Positions 54,013-63,932 of a stretch of DNA of 64,000 nucleotides are shown here, in pieces. The stretch is from Spirosoma foliorum (lineage in GTDB: Bacteria; Bacteroidota; Bacteroidia; Cytophagales; Spirosomataceae), in the NCBI RefSeq assembly GCF_014117325.1, contig NZ_CP059732.1:5345001-5409000 (forward strand), read 5' to 3'. Numbering within the stretch: position 1 is the stretch's first letter; the number at the start of each line of letters is the position of its first letter. Below the pieces are notes generated by a model. The model was not told the DNA's origin. It made no database searches and saw nothing but the letters and a program-made list of their open reading frames with translations. A program made the translations under genes and the position numbers.

Positions 54013-55263
54013 ATGAATCAAACCGTTAACCCTTCGCGGCTATTTCTGGCCAGTTGCCTTGCTATTATTACAACAGCCTTTTCGTTCAGTATACGGGCGG
54101 GTATTCTGCCCCAATTAGGTACTGAGTTTGGCCTGACTGCCGAGCAATTGGGCTTTATCAATTCCATGTTCTTTTTTGGCTTCCCGATTTCAATGGTCAT
54201 TGGTGGTATCGTATACCACTCGGTAGGTCCTAAAATTATTATGCAGGTGGCCGTTGTTGCCCACACATTGGGTATTTTACTGACTATCTATGCGAGTGGG
54301 TACACTGGCTTGTTATTGTCAACCTTCTTCATTGGTTTCGGTAATGGCTGTACAGAAGCAGCCTGTAATCCGATGATTGCCGATATGTATACCAGCAGCA
54401 AGCTGAACAAAATGCTGGGCCGATTCCACATGTGGTTCCCTGGTGGAATTGTTATCGGTAGCTTAATCTCCAAATTTATGACCAGTGCTGGTGCTTCCTG
54501 GCAGTCTCAAATCTGGGTACTTATGCTTCCAACAGTAGTTTACGCATTCCTGTTTTTCGGACAGGCTTTCCCAAAACCAAAAGTGGAAGGAGTTACGTCA
54601 CTAGCGAAAAATTTCCAGGCTATGCTAACCCCGCTGTACATCGTTCTGTTCTGCTGCATGGCCCTAACCGCTATCACCGAATTTGGTCCTAACCAATGGG
54701 TAGCTGTTGTATTGAGCAGCAGTGGAGCCGATGCCATGCTCGTATTAGCCTTGACCTTTGGGGTTATGACCGTCGGTCGCCTTTTCACAGGTCCGGTTGT
54801 AGCACAATTTGGTCAAACAGGCGTTTTGCTTGGTGGCGCAGTGCTGGCAACTATCGGTATTTATATGTTCAGCACGGTTACTGGCCCAATCGCTTATTTA
54901 GCTGCTGTGATCTTTGGCCTTGGCGTATGCTTTAACTGGCCAACCATGATTGGTTTTGTTGCGCAACGGGTTCCATTGAGTGGTGCGCTGGGTATGTCTA
55001 TCATTGGTGGCGTGGGTATGCTGTCGACATCTATCTTCCAGCCTATCATTGGCCGTTGGATTGATTCTGATCATGCTGCAGCAGCCTCTAAAGGATTAAC
55101 CGGTTCAGAGCTGGAATTAGCAGCTGGCCAGGCTACTCTTTCAACCATGATGACATTCCCTATCATCCTCATTGTTGCCTTCACGCTTCTTTGGTTCTGG
55201 TTGCGTAACAGCAAGGCCGGTTCTGTCGACGAGAACATCGTACTAGAGCAACCACAGCTGTAA
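54013..55263 (+). CDS. MFS transporter, likely sugar or sugar-acid uptake
   Basis: A 416-residue transporter with about 12 membrane segments. It opens with AFSFSIRAGILPQLGTEFGL and contains FINSMFFFGFPISMVIGGIVYHSVGPKIIM, FIGFGNGCTEAACNPMIADMY and GVCFNWPTMIGFVAQRVP. The N-terminal NGCTEAACNP segment resembles the nucleoside/sugar-type MFS proteins that sit next to Gfo/Idh/MocA genes. It is divergent from the oxidoreductase gene at 52579-53730 with 282 bases between, so it may import their substrate. Terminated at 55301-55337. Confidence 0.87.
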   Translation: MNQTVNPSRLFLASCLAIITTAFSFSIRAGILPQLGTEFGLTAEQLGFINSMFFFGFPISMVIGGIVYHSVGPKIIMQVAVVAHTLGILLTIYASGYTGLLLSTFFIGFGNGCTEAACNPMIADMYTSSKLNKMLGRFHMWFPGGIVIGSLISKFMTSAGASWQSQIWVLMLPTVVYAFLFFGQAFPKPKVEGVTSLAKNFQAMLTPLYIVLFCCMALTAITEFGPNQWVAVVLSSSGADAMLVLALTFGVMTVGRLFTGPVVAQFGQTGVLLGGAVLATIGIYMFSTVTGPIAYLAAVIFGLGVCFNWPTMIGFVAQRVPLSGALGMSIIGGVGMLSTSIFQPIIGRWIDSDHAAAASKGLTGSELELAAGQATLSTMMTFPIILIVAFTLLWFWLRNSKAGSVDENIVLEQPQL

Positions 55264-55300
55264 AAAAGATAAATTATTTCTAAGTAATTTTAACTAATAG

Positions 55301-55337
55301 AAAAGCCCTGAAACTGAGTAGTTTCAGGGCTTTTTTT
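55301..55337 (+). terminator. Rho-independent terminator of the MFS gene
   Basis: Perfect arms aaagccctgaaac / gtttcagggcttt with a 6-base loop and a run of seven T, 38 bases after the stop codon. Confidence 0.92.
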
Positions 55338-55473
55338 ATGCCTATACTTCTGACTAAACAGCAGATATTTTCATTAAAAATCAATTAATTAACTTACAAA
55401 AATTAAACTCTATAGTCTAACTAATTATCTGACCCTAATAAAGCTTCTTCGACTTACTAAAACTACCTAGCCC

Positions 55474-57024
55474 GTGGCTCTACTCGATGCTTATACTAAA
55501 CCTCTGACGGCAGATCAGGTAGCTTACCTGCTCCGGCGGGCCACTTTTGGGCCTACTCCCGATCAGATCAAAACACTTACGGGACAAACAGCCGCTCAAA
55601 TCGCCACAAAACTGCTGGCCGATCAGCCTACGCCCCCGCTTCCGCTCGATCTAAACACAGGTAAGCCATTTACAGATCAGCTTTTCGATGCCACTACTCA
55701 GCCGACTTACAGAGCCTATCTGAAAATGTGGTGGGGTAACCTGATGCTTAATCAGCCCGTATCGGTGTTGGAAAAGATGACGCTGTTTTGGTCAAATCAT
55801 TTCGTCACCAATGATTCGACGGTCAATGATCATCGTTATATGTATCGGTACAATGCCCTTCTTCGGCAACATGCCCTCGGTAACTTCAAAGCTTTTACCA
55901 TCGCTATTACGCAGGACCCGGCCATGTTGCGATTTTTAAATGGGAATCAAAACGTGGCAGGAACCGCCAATGAAAATTATGCCCGCGAGCTTCAGGAGCT
56001 TTTTACTATTGGGCGAAATGGTGGCTATACGGAAGATGATGTTCGGGCAGCGGCTAAAGTGCTGACAGGCTGGACCGATACAGGTTATCGCGATGCGACT
56101 AGCACAAGCATTAGTAGCTCGTTTCGGCCGACCAAGCACGATTCAACCGACAAAACGTTCTCGGCAACCTATCAGAATACGGTTATCAAAGGTCGGACAG
56201 GGGCTAATGCAGGTTTGGATGAATTGAACGATCTGCTGGATATGATTCTGAAGAATGTTGAAACTCCCCGTTATATCTGCCGACGAATTTATCGCTGGTT
56301 CGTCAATTCCGATATTACGGCTGATGTCGAAACAAACTTTATTATACCCCTCGCCGATCTGTTCCGAAAGAACAATTTTGAGATAAAACCAGTATTATCA
56401 GCGCTTTTTCAGAGCCAGCATTTTTTCGATAGCGCCTTACGCGGAGCCGTTATTAAATCGCCCACCGAGTTGGTTATTGGTACGTTCCGTTTCTGGGGAG
56501 TGCAAGCCCCCGATCCAACACAGGCTATTACTGTTTTTTACCAGATCGGAAATTATATCAATCTCCGTCTGAAAGAAGAACAGCAAGAGCTACTCAACCC
56601 ACCCACTGTTTTTGGCTGGACAGCCTACTATCAAACGGGTTATTATCAGCAATGGATCAATTCGACGACGCTGGGGCTACGCGGTTATTTCGGCGACGCT
56701 CTGACAATCAATCTATTGAAATTCAATGGAAAGGCGGTTATTGATCCAATAGCCTACGTTAAAAACCTCTCCGATCCTACGAATCCTGCCACCTTAGTCA
56801 ACGATGCTGTTGGGCAGTTGCTGGCCATTCCGCTCGATCAGGCACAAAAGGATTTTCTGACCAACACCGTCTTGCTCAACGGCTTACCGGGCTACGAATG
56901 GACGAGTGAATGGAATGACTACCTCAAAAGCCCCAATGACAATACGAAGAAGCAGTCGGTTCAACTAAAGCTGACGACACTTCTGCAATACATTTTCCGC
57001 ATGGCCGAGTATCAGGTTGCATAA
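55474..57024 (+). CDS. DUF1800 family protein
   Basis: A 516-residue DUF1800 protein starting at GTG (LLDAYTKPLTADQVAYLLRR, then ATFGPTPDQIKTL). Family marks: MTLFWSNHFVTND, DPAMLRFLNGNQNVAGTANENYARELQELFTIG, TGWTDTGYRD, NVETPRYICRRIYRWFVNSD, KSPTELVIGTFRFWG, NPPTVFGWTAYYQTGYYQQWINSTTLGLRG. DUF1800 genes nearly always precede a DUF1501 gene, as here (98 bases upstream), and both are thought to act outside the cytoplasm, but I see no signal peptide here, which is odd unless the true start is missed upstream. Function unassigned. Confidence 0.9.
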   Translation: MALLDAYTKPLTADQVAYLLRRATFGPTPDQIKTLTGQTAAQIATKLLADQPTPPLPLDLNTGKPFTDQLFDATTQPTYRAYLKMWWGNLMLNQPVSVLEKMTLFWSNHFVTNDSTVNDHRYMYRYNALLRQHALGNFKAFTIAITQDPAMLRFLNGNQNVAGTANENYARELQELFTIGRNGGYTEDDVRAAAKVLTGWTDTGYRDATSTSISSSFRPTKHDSTDKTFSATYQNTVIKGRTGANAGLDELNDLLDMILKNVETPRYICRRIYRWFVNSDITADVETNFIIPLADLFRKNNFEIKPVLSALFQSQHFFDSALRGAVIKSPTELVIGTFRFWGVQAPDPTQAITVFYQIGNYINLRLKEEQQELLNPPTVFGWTAYYQTGYYQQWINSTTLGLRGYFGDALTINLLKFNGKAVIDPIAYVKNLSDPTNPATLVNDAVGQLLAIPLDQAQKDFLTNTVLLNGLPGYEWTSEWNDYLKSPNDNTKKQSVQLKLTTLLQYIFRMAEYQVA

Positions 57025-57026
57025 GC

Positions 57027-57114
57027 AATGAATGAATTAGTGAATGATTGAGTGATTGAATAGTTCATGTACCAATCAGTCAATCACTCAATCATTCATT
57101 CACTCAATCACTCA
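57027..57114. repeat. Heptamer-type inverted repeat without S23-type gene
   Basis: Left arm 57027-57061 (tgaatgattgagtgattgaa) and right arm 57078-57114 (caatcactcaatcattcatt) use the same tgattga/tgaatga units that bound the S23-type gene at 52110. Only 16 bases lie between the arms, so this looks like an empty site or solitary repeat. Confidence 0.72.
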
Positions 57115-57122
57115 TCAAATTC

Positions 57123-58694
57123 ATGAAACGTCGTAATTTTCTCCAAAAGGCAGCTTCGTCGCTGATACTTCCGGTTTTGATTGATGGCTACGGAGCCAAA
57201 GCATTCGCCCGGCCTTCCTCGTTCATTCAATCACTGATTAGCCTGGCCGCTCAAAGCGATCGTGTGCTGGTCATCATTCAGCTCGTTGGGGGGAATGATG
57301 GATTGAATATGGTGATCCCACTCGATCAAATGGGCGTGTACACCTCGCCAGGTTTTCGCGGAAATATTGCCATTCCCGAAGCCAAAGCGCTCCGACTAAA
57401 GAGCTATCCGGGAACGGGCCTGCATCCGGCCATGACGGGGATGCAGCAGCTATTCAACAACGATAAATTGAGTATTGTGCAGGGGGTGTCGTATCCAACG
57501 CCCAACTTCTCGCATTTCCGAGCCAGCGATATCTGGATGACTGCCGTCGACTCGAATCAAACTGCGACTTCTGGCTGGGCTGGCCGCTACCTTGACCAGC
57601 GTTTCCCTAATTTCCCGAGTGCCTACCCAACCACCGACATGCCTGATCCACCAGCGATCCAGATCGGTTATGTAACGGCAACTTCGCTGCTCGGCCCAAC
57701 GGATTCAATGGCTATTGTGTTGCAAGATCCAGACGTTTTTGCCCGGCTGGTGGGCGATAAACCCAACGCGCCAGTCACAAACTTAACGGGTTATGTTGGT
57801 CAGCAAATTGATTACATTCGTCAGCAGCAGGCCAGTTCGGTGAGTTATGCCGGGCAGATTAAAACAGCGGCTGGCAAGGGGAAAAATCTGGCTACTTACC
57901 CTACCTCAAACGCACTGGCCGATCAACTTAAAATAATTGCCCGACTTATCAGTGGAGGCATGCAAACGAAAGTGTATTACGTTACACTAGGTGGTTTCGA
58001 CAACCATGCCGGTCAGGTAGTTGCTACCGATACAACCACAGGAACGCACGCCAATCTGCTTAAAACCCTCTCCGATGCGGTTGCGGCCTTCCAGAATGAT
58101 CTGACGCAGTTGAAAGTAGATGATCGGGTGGTTGGTATGACGTTCTCCGAATTTGGCCGACGCGCCATCTCAAATAGCAGCTACGGCACCGATCACGGCA
58201 CTTCGGCTCCTATGTTTGTTTTTGGCTCGGCCATTAAGTCGGCAATGGTGGGGAAAAATCCGAATCTGAGTGACCTGGATAATAACAATCTCAAAATGCA
58301 GACCGACTTCCGGCAAGTTTACGCAGCCATCCTGACCGATTGGTTCGGAGCCGATGCCAGCACCGAAACCGCTGCCTTATTTAAAGACTTCGCGGTTGCT
58401 CCGGTCTTTCGGGCACCAGCCGTAGTTACAGGAGTCGATCCTGGTGCCGCTGAAGCACGACTTTACCCTAATCCAGCATCGGCAGAAGTGATTTTGGAGT
58501 CGGACTGGCTTGTTCAGGGGATAAAAACGGTGCAGATAGCTAACACACAAGGCCGATATATGTCCGTCAGCTCCTCACGCCCAACGCCAACATCGGTTCT
58601 ACTCAACGTCGGTAATTTGCCTACAGGCGATTATCTACTCCGCGTTGAAACAGCTCAGGGGATACTGACAAAGCGAATGGTAGTGGCTCGCTGA
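57123..58694 (+). CDS. DUF1501 family protein with T9SS type A C-terminal domain
   Basis: A 523-residue protein with a twin-arginine-like N-terminus (MKRRNFLQKAASSLILPVLI), the DUF1501 core (VIIQLVGGNDGLNMVIPLDQ, NFSHFRASDIWMTA, VGMTFSEFGRRAISNSSYGTDHG, TDFRQVYAAILTDWFGADAS) and a C-terminal T9SS type A sorting domain (ARLYPNPASAEVILES to KRMVVAR). The tail means it is delivered to or beyond the cell surface by T9SS, unlike the two DUF1501 proteins at 4809 and 8926. Partner of the DUF1800 gene just upstream. Substrate unknown. Confidence 0.92.
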   Translation: MKRRNFLQKAASSLILPVLIDGYGAKAFARPSSFIQSLISLAAQSDRVLVIIQLVGGNDGLNMVIPLDQMGVYTSPGFRGNIAIPEAKALRLKSYPGTGLHPAMTGMQQLFNNDKLSIVQGVSYPTPNFSHFRASDIWMTAVDSNQTATSGWAGRYLDQRFPNFPSAYPTTDMPDPPAIQIGYVTATSLLGPTDSMAIVLQDPDVFARLVGDKPNAPVTNLTGYVGQQIDYIRQQQASSVSYAGQIKTAAGKGKNLATYPTSNALADQLKIIARLISGGMQTKVYYVTLGGFDNHAGQVVATDTTTGTHANLLKTLSDAVAAFQNDLTQLKVDDRVVGMTFSEFGRRAISNSSYGTDHGTSAPMFVFGSAIKSAMVGKNPNLSDLDNNNLKMQTDFRQVYAAILTDWFGADASTETAALFKDFAVAPVFRAPAVVTGVDPGAAEARLYPNPASAEVILESDWLVQGIKTVQIANTQGRYMSVSSSRPTPTSVLLNVGNLPTGDYLLRVETAQGILTKRMVVAR

Positions 58695-58760
58695 TAAACG
58701 GATTTAAACTTTCCGGGCTACAGGGAGTCTTACAAACAGAATTTACTTGCTCTAGAAATC

Positions 58761-59540
58761 ATGCGTACGCTTCTGTTTGGTCTTTTATTGTTGACGGTAG
58801 CCTGCCGTCGTCCATCAACTCAGTTTGCGGCAATGATGACACCCGTCAATCAGCCCACAGACTATAGTCGAAACCTGAAAGCGGGTGACGAACTCGTTGC
58901 CATGGGAAGTGATCCTGCCTGGACGCTCACCATTAATCCATCGAAGGGATTTTTAACGTTCACGACATTAACCAGCGATAGCCTAACAACCAAAGCGCCC
59001 GAAATTCAAACCGACTCAGAAGGTGTCCTCCGTTTTAGCGCTTTGATAGACAGTACTCAATCGGGCCGAATCAACGTTTTGTTCAGACCAGATAGTTGCG
59101 TTGATAAACTATCCGGCCAACGTTTTGATTACCGTGTGGAAGTTGACTATCGGGGCAAAAGCTATGTAGGTTGTGGTTCGTCATTACGGCAATTGGCTTT
59201 ACTACAGGATATTTGGGTACTCAGCAGTTTTCAGGGAAATAGCATTTCGGCTGGTGGGTCGCGCAATGAAGTGCCCCGCCTAGAAATTTCACTGACAGAA
59301 GCCCGGGTAACGGGCACAACTGGCTGCAACCGACTGAGCGGAACTGTCAGAGCCGATACCCGACAAATTGTATTCGGACCATTAATTACCACCAAAATGG
59401 CTTGTATGGGCGAAGCGGGGCAGTTTGAGCCTAAATTTCTACAGGCATTAAGCGAACCTTTGGCTTACAGGGTCGGTGAGGGTAAGTTGACCTTACTCCG
59501 TGCCGGCAAGGTTGTTATGGTTTTTAAAAAAGTAGATTAG
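58761..59540 (+). CDS. META-domain lipoprotein
   Basis: A 259-residue lipoprotein with signal MRTLLFGLLLLTVAC (Cys15). Residues 40-140 form a small beta-rich domain (AMGSDPAWTLTINPSKGFLT, CVDKLSGQRFDYRVEVDY) resembling COG3650-like domains, and residues 145-258 form a META domain (LQDIWVLSSFQGNSI, TGTTGCNRLSGTVRAD, ITTKMACMG). META proteins of HslJ type are linked to stress and motility in other bacteria; here the role is unknown. A terminator follows at 59562. Confidence 0.88.
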   Translation: MRTLLFGLLLLTVACRRPSTQFAAMMTPVNQPTDYSRNLKAGDELVAMGSDPAWTLTINPSKGFLTFTTLTSDSLTTKAPEIQTDSEGVLRFSALIDSTQSGRINVLFRPDSCVDKLSGQRFDYRVEVDYRGKSYVGCGSSLRQLALLQDIWVLSSFQGNSISAGGSRNEVPRLEISLTEARVTGTTGCNRLSGTVRADTRQIVFGPLITTKMACMGEAGQFEPKFLQALSEPLAYRVGEGKLTLLRAGKVVMVFKKVD

Positions 59541-59561
59541 TGTCATTTTAACCTTTATTTT

Positions 59562-59594
59562 AAGCGAACGACTACACGGTAGCGTTCGCTTTTT
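59562..59594 (+). terminator. Rho-independent terminator of the META gene
   Basis: Arms aagcgaacg / cgttcgctt with a 12-base loop and a T-run, 21 bases after the stop codon. Confidence 0.88.
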
Positions 59595-59695
59595 CGTTAC
59601 TTTTGTTTCTCAATAAAAGTCAATTGAATCCTAAAATTAAGCTACAAATTGACTTCTAGCTGTTTACAAACCAATCTGAATCAAATACCAAACCT

Positions 59696-62600
59696 ATGAA
59701 AAACTTACGGCTTCACTCCCGTGTGCTCTTGTTGGCGGGCGTGTTGGCAACTACTGTCTCTGCGCCGTCGAACTCGGTCTGGGCCCAAACAACGGCCAAG
59801 CGTACGACTAGTAAACCGGCTGTGGCTTCGGCCGAAACACCCGTAGCCCTGAATCGGGTATTGGTTTTTTCGCGAACGAAAGGCTTCCGGCACGCATCGA
59901 TCCCTGTAGGGAAACTAGCCATTATGAAACTCGGTAAGGAAAACGGTTTCGCCGTCGATACAACCGAAGATGCGACGAAAATTAATGAAGCTAACCTCAA
60001 ACGGTACAGTGCGGTCATCTTTCTGAGTACGACTGGCAACATTCTCGACGAAGGCCAACAGGCTGCCTTCGAGCGATACATTCAGGCAGGAGGTGGCTTT
60101 GTGGGTATTCACGCAGCTGCCGATACTGAATATGACTGGCCATGGTACAACCAATTAGTTGGTGCTTACTTCCTGAATCACCCCAAACAGCAAAACGCCG
60201 AAATCGACATTATCGACAAAAGCCACCCATCGACCAAAATGCTGCCCGACGTCTGGAAGCGCTGGGACGAATGGTATAGTTACAAGAGCATCCAACCAGA
60301 CCTGAAAGTACTGGGCAAACTGGATGAAAAAACCTACGAAGGTGGCAAAAATGGGGACAATCACCCATTTATCTGGCATCACGATTTCGATGGCGGTAAG
60401 GCGTTCTACACGGGTGGTGGTCATACAGATGAGTCGTATGCTGATCCCTTGTTTTTACAGCACATTCTGGGCGGGATCAAATCCGTAATGGCAACCAGCC
60501 TGAAATTTGGCCAGGTTAAAACGCAGCCGTTTCCCGAAGAAAATCGCTTTGACCAGCAGGTGTTGGTTCAGGGAATGGACGAGCCGACTGAGCTAGCTGT
60601 ACTGGACAACGGTAAAGTGTTGTATGCGCAACGCAAAGGCGAACTGACGGTGTACGATCCGCAAAAAAAAAAAGACAAAAGTAGTCGCTAATTTCCCGGT
60701 CTTCACCAAGTTCGAGTATGGCCTGATGGGGCTGAACATCGACCCCAACTTCAAGCAGAACAAGTGGATTTATGTGTATTATTCTCCTTCGACGGGGAAA
60801 ACTGTTGCCGATACCGCCCAACACCTGTCGCGTTTTGTATACGACGACGTTCGGGATACGGTACTGTTGAATACGGAGAAAGTACTGCTGACTATTCCGG
60901 TAAAGCGTGATGGTTGCTGCCACACGGGTGGCTCTATTGCCTGGGATCGGAAAGGAAATCTGTACCTCTCTGCTGGTGATGACACAAACCCGTTCAACTC
61001 CGACGGTTACGCACCGATTGATGAGCGTCCAGGCCGTAGTGGCTGGGACGCTCGTCTAACGTCCAGCAACACGAACGATTTGCGGGGAAAAATCATGCGG
61101 ATTCACCCCGAAGCCGATGGCACGTACACCATTCCCGAAGGCAATCTTTTCCCGAAAGGAACGCCTAAAACCCGTCCCGAAATTTATGTAATGGGTAACC
61201 GGAATCCATACCGGATTTCAGTGGATCAGCGCACGGGTTTCCTGTACTGGGGTGAAGTTGGCCCTGATGCTGGTAACAACAGCGACAAATACGGCCCTCG
61301 TGGTCACGACGAAGTCAATCAGGCCCGAAAAGCTGGTTATTTCGGCTGGCCGTTGTTCGTTGCCGATAACCGTCCCTACCACCAGCGTACCTTTGCCGAT
61401 AGCACTACAGGGCCATTGTTCGACCCAATGAAGCCGATCAATAACTCGCCCAATAACACGGGCTTAACCGAATTGCCCCCAGCTCAGAAAGCCTACATCT
61501 ACTACCCCTATGCCGACTCGCCTGAGTTCGGTGAAATTGTTGGAAAAGGTGGTCGGAATGCGATGGGTGGACCGGTTTACTACTACGACGATTATCCAGA
61601 AACGTCTGTAAAATTCCCTCGTCACTACGATGGTAAATTCTTTGCCTACGACTGGATTCGCGACTGGGTTCACCCGGTAACCATGAAAGAAAATGGCGAT
61701 TTCGTGAAGATGGAAACCTTCATGCCCAGCACGAAATTCTCGCACATCATCGACATGCAGTTTGCCAAGGATGGCTCGCTCTACACGATTGAATACGGCC
61801 AGAAATGGTTCGGCGCCAATGCCGACGCTCGTCTGTCGCGCATAACCTATAATGCCGGTAACCGCAAGCCTGTTGCCGTGGCAAGTTCGAATAAAACGGT
61901 TGGAGCTGCCCCACTGGTTGTGAAGTTCGATTCGAAAGGCACAATGGACTACGATGGCGATGCGTTAAAATACGAATGGTCATTCGGAAAAGGAGCACCT
62001 TCACAAACAACCGCCAACCCAACTGTTACCTTTAGTAAACCAGGAACTTATCCTGCTACCCTGAAAGTGACTGATGCCGCAGGAAACACCGCGACCAAAA
62101 CAATGGAGATTAAAGTTGGTAACGATGAACCTAAAGTTGAAGTCGCCGTTGCCGGAAACAAGACGTTCTATTTTCCGAACAAACCGGTTAAATATGCCGT
62201 AAAAGTCGTTGACAAAGAAGACGGCTCACTTCAGAAAGGTATCAACGCCGACGATGTAACGATGACCATCGATTACCTCGAAGGCTTCGATAAAACGATG
62301 TTAGCCCAAGGGCACCAGGCCAATACGGGTAACTCGACCGGCAAACGGTTAATGGAATTGAGCGACTGTAAAGCCTGTCATGCCATCGATCAGAAATCAA
62401 TCGGACCTGCTTATATCGACGTAGCCAAGAAATACAAAGGCACTGCTGGTATTGAGAGCAAACTGGTTCGGAAGATCATTTCGGGTGGTGGCGGAGTCTG
62501 GGGCGAACAAGCTATGAGCGCTCACCCACAGTTGAAAGAAAGTGAGGTTACCGACATGGTTCGTTACATTCTGTCGTTGGCCAATGATAAACCAGCCAAC

Positions 62601-63131
62601 CGCAAACCGATTGCGGGCGATTATGTACCCGTACAACAGAAAAAAGATGGCTCATATATCCTGACCGCCAGCTATACCGACCGGGGTAATGGCGTTATTG
62701 GTCCCCTGACAGGTTCAACCTCGCTGGCGTTGCGTTCGCCGTCGGTAAAAGCCGTTTCGGCCGACGGGAAACAAGACATCTTCGAGTATGATATTCCGAA
62801 ATTAGGCCCTGCCGCTATCGGGACAAAATCAGGCAGTTACCTGATCTTTAAGGACATTGACTTAACGGGTATTCAGGCACTTACACCATCAGTATTTGCC
62901 TCAAACGATCAGGTTGCAGGTGGCAAACTAGAAGCCAGACTTGATTCCCCAACGGGTACATTGCTTGGCGAAGCCGATGTAAAACATGGTGCTACAGGAC
63001 CTGTCAATCTACCCTTCCGTCAGCCGGTTCAGGGCGTACATAAGCTATACCTTGTTTTTGTCAACCCTAATGCTGGGCCAAAAGCACTGTTTGCTATCGA
63101 TAAAGTACAGTTCGATATGCAGGGTATGTAG
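59696..63131 (+). pseudogene. ThuA - PQQ-dependent sugar dehydrogenase - PKD - cytochrome c fusion protein, split by a one-base frameshift in an A11 tract
   Basis: Frames 59696-60691 (331 aa) and 60726-63131 (801 aa as drawn; its real N-terminal part begins earlier) form one protein of about 1144 residues. Order: signal peptide, ThuA domain (FSRTKGFRHASIPVGKLAI, GGFVGIHAAADTEYDWPWYN, HPFIWHHDFDGGKAFYTGGG), a glucose/sorbosone dehydrogenase-type PQQ propeller (LLTIPVKRDGCCHTGGSIAW, NPYRISVDQRTGFLYWGEVG), PKD (SKGTMDYDGDALKYEWSFG), cytochrome c with CKACH at 548-552 of the second frame and QAMSAHP as a possible methionine ligand, and a C-terminal CBM6-like domain. Removing one A from the tract at 60663-60673 joins VYDPQKKKTKVVANFPVFTK. 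The intact protein would oxidise a sugar outside the cytoplasm and pass electrons to its own heme. Confidence 0.88.
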
Positions 63132-63147
63132 AATGCCTAGTTGCCAT

Positions 63148-63193
63148 ATACCAACAGCGCCCGGGCCAATATTGGTCTGGGCGCTGTTGGTAT
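63148..63193. terminator. 23-bp inverted repeat after the dehydrogenase gene
   Basis: Arms 63148-63170 and 63171-63193 pair at 21 of 23 positions with no loop (ataccaacagcgccc core). It follows the stop codon by 16 bases. There is no long T-run, so it is either a terminator or a member of the palindrome group. Confidence 0.6.
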
Positions 63194-63228
63194 TCACCCA
63201 TTGGTAAGACATAGAAAGTACAATAGCC

Positions 63229-63307
63229 CATTTTATAATTTAGCGAAAACTGGAAAAATCTGGAATCAGATTCCAGATTTTTCCAGTTTTCGCTAAATTA
63301 TAAAATG
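63229..63307. repeat. 79-bp palindrome, 38-bp perfect arms, containing a start codon
   Basis: Arms 63229-63266 and 63270-63307 are exact reverse complements with a 3-base loop (arm core tttagcgaaaactgg). The ATG at 63305-63307 of the DUF4143 gene forms the last three bases of the right arm. Confidence 0.85.
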
Positions 63308-63932
63308 ATTAATCGGATTTCAGAAGAAAAATTAATACAGTTAGTGATTACCTTTAAAGATGTTGCTGTCACAGGCCCTCGCCAGTCGGGGAAAACGACT
63401 CTGGCTAAAAAACTATTTAAGGACAAGCCCTATGTATCCTTAGAAAACCCAGACATGCGCCAATTTGCGTTACAGGACCCAAGGGGATTTTTGGCTTCTT
63501 ATCCATATAGGGCCATTCTGGACGAAGTACAGCGAACACCTGACCTATTTGCTTATTTGCATCACAAAGCTTGAACACCTCCAAAATCATCCATTACGAG
63601 GAGCTATTTTTGAAGGCATGGTCATCACCGAATTAGTAAAACAACGTACTAATGCGGGGTTACCTATCAACCTGTTTTATTCGCGAGATAAAACAGGACA
63701 TGAAATAGATGTCATTATTGACGAAACCGAAAAACTTATACCCATTGAGTTAAAACCTGGCCAAACAATTAATAATGAGTTTTTCAAAAATATAACCTAT
63801 TGGAACAATTTAAGTGATCAAAGAGACTCATTTGTCTTATATGCGGGTAATCAAATGCAAAAAAGAAGCACTGGTATAACTGTATTGAACTGGCGGGAAT
63901 TTTTGAAAAGAAATCCCTTAATCGGTCAATAG
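63305..63932 (+). pseudogene. DUF4143-type AAA ATPase remnant with internal deletion and frameshift
   Basis: Frame 1 (63305-63574) has the ATPase start: VAVTGPRQSGKTTLAKKLF (Walker A) and PYRAILDEVQRTPDLFAYL (Walker B). Frame 2 (63465-63932) resumes at the DUF4143 nuclease-like C-terminal half: LEHLQNHPLRGAIFEGMVITELVKQ, NLFYSRDKTGHEIDVIID, PIELKPGQTINNEFF. About 170-200 residues expected between DLFAYL and the HPLRG segment are absent and the frame changes near 63570, so the gene is broken rather than split by one base. Full-length members have about 380-400 residues and act as stand-alone NTPases of unknown role. Its start codon lies inside a perfect palindrome. Confidence 0.85.

Noticed and set aside
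63305..63932. DUF4143 frames as a fifth simple homopolymer frameshift
   Set aside because: A one-base change cannot join the frames into a normal protein; about 170-200 expected residues are missing, so it is a deletion remnant.
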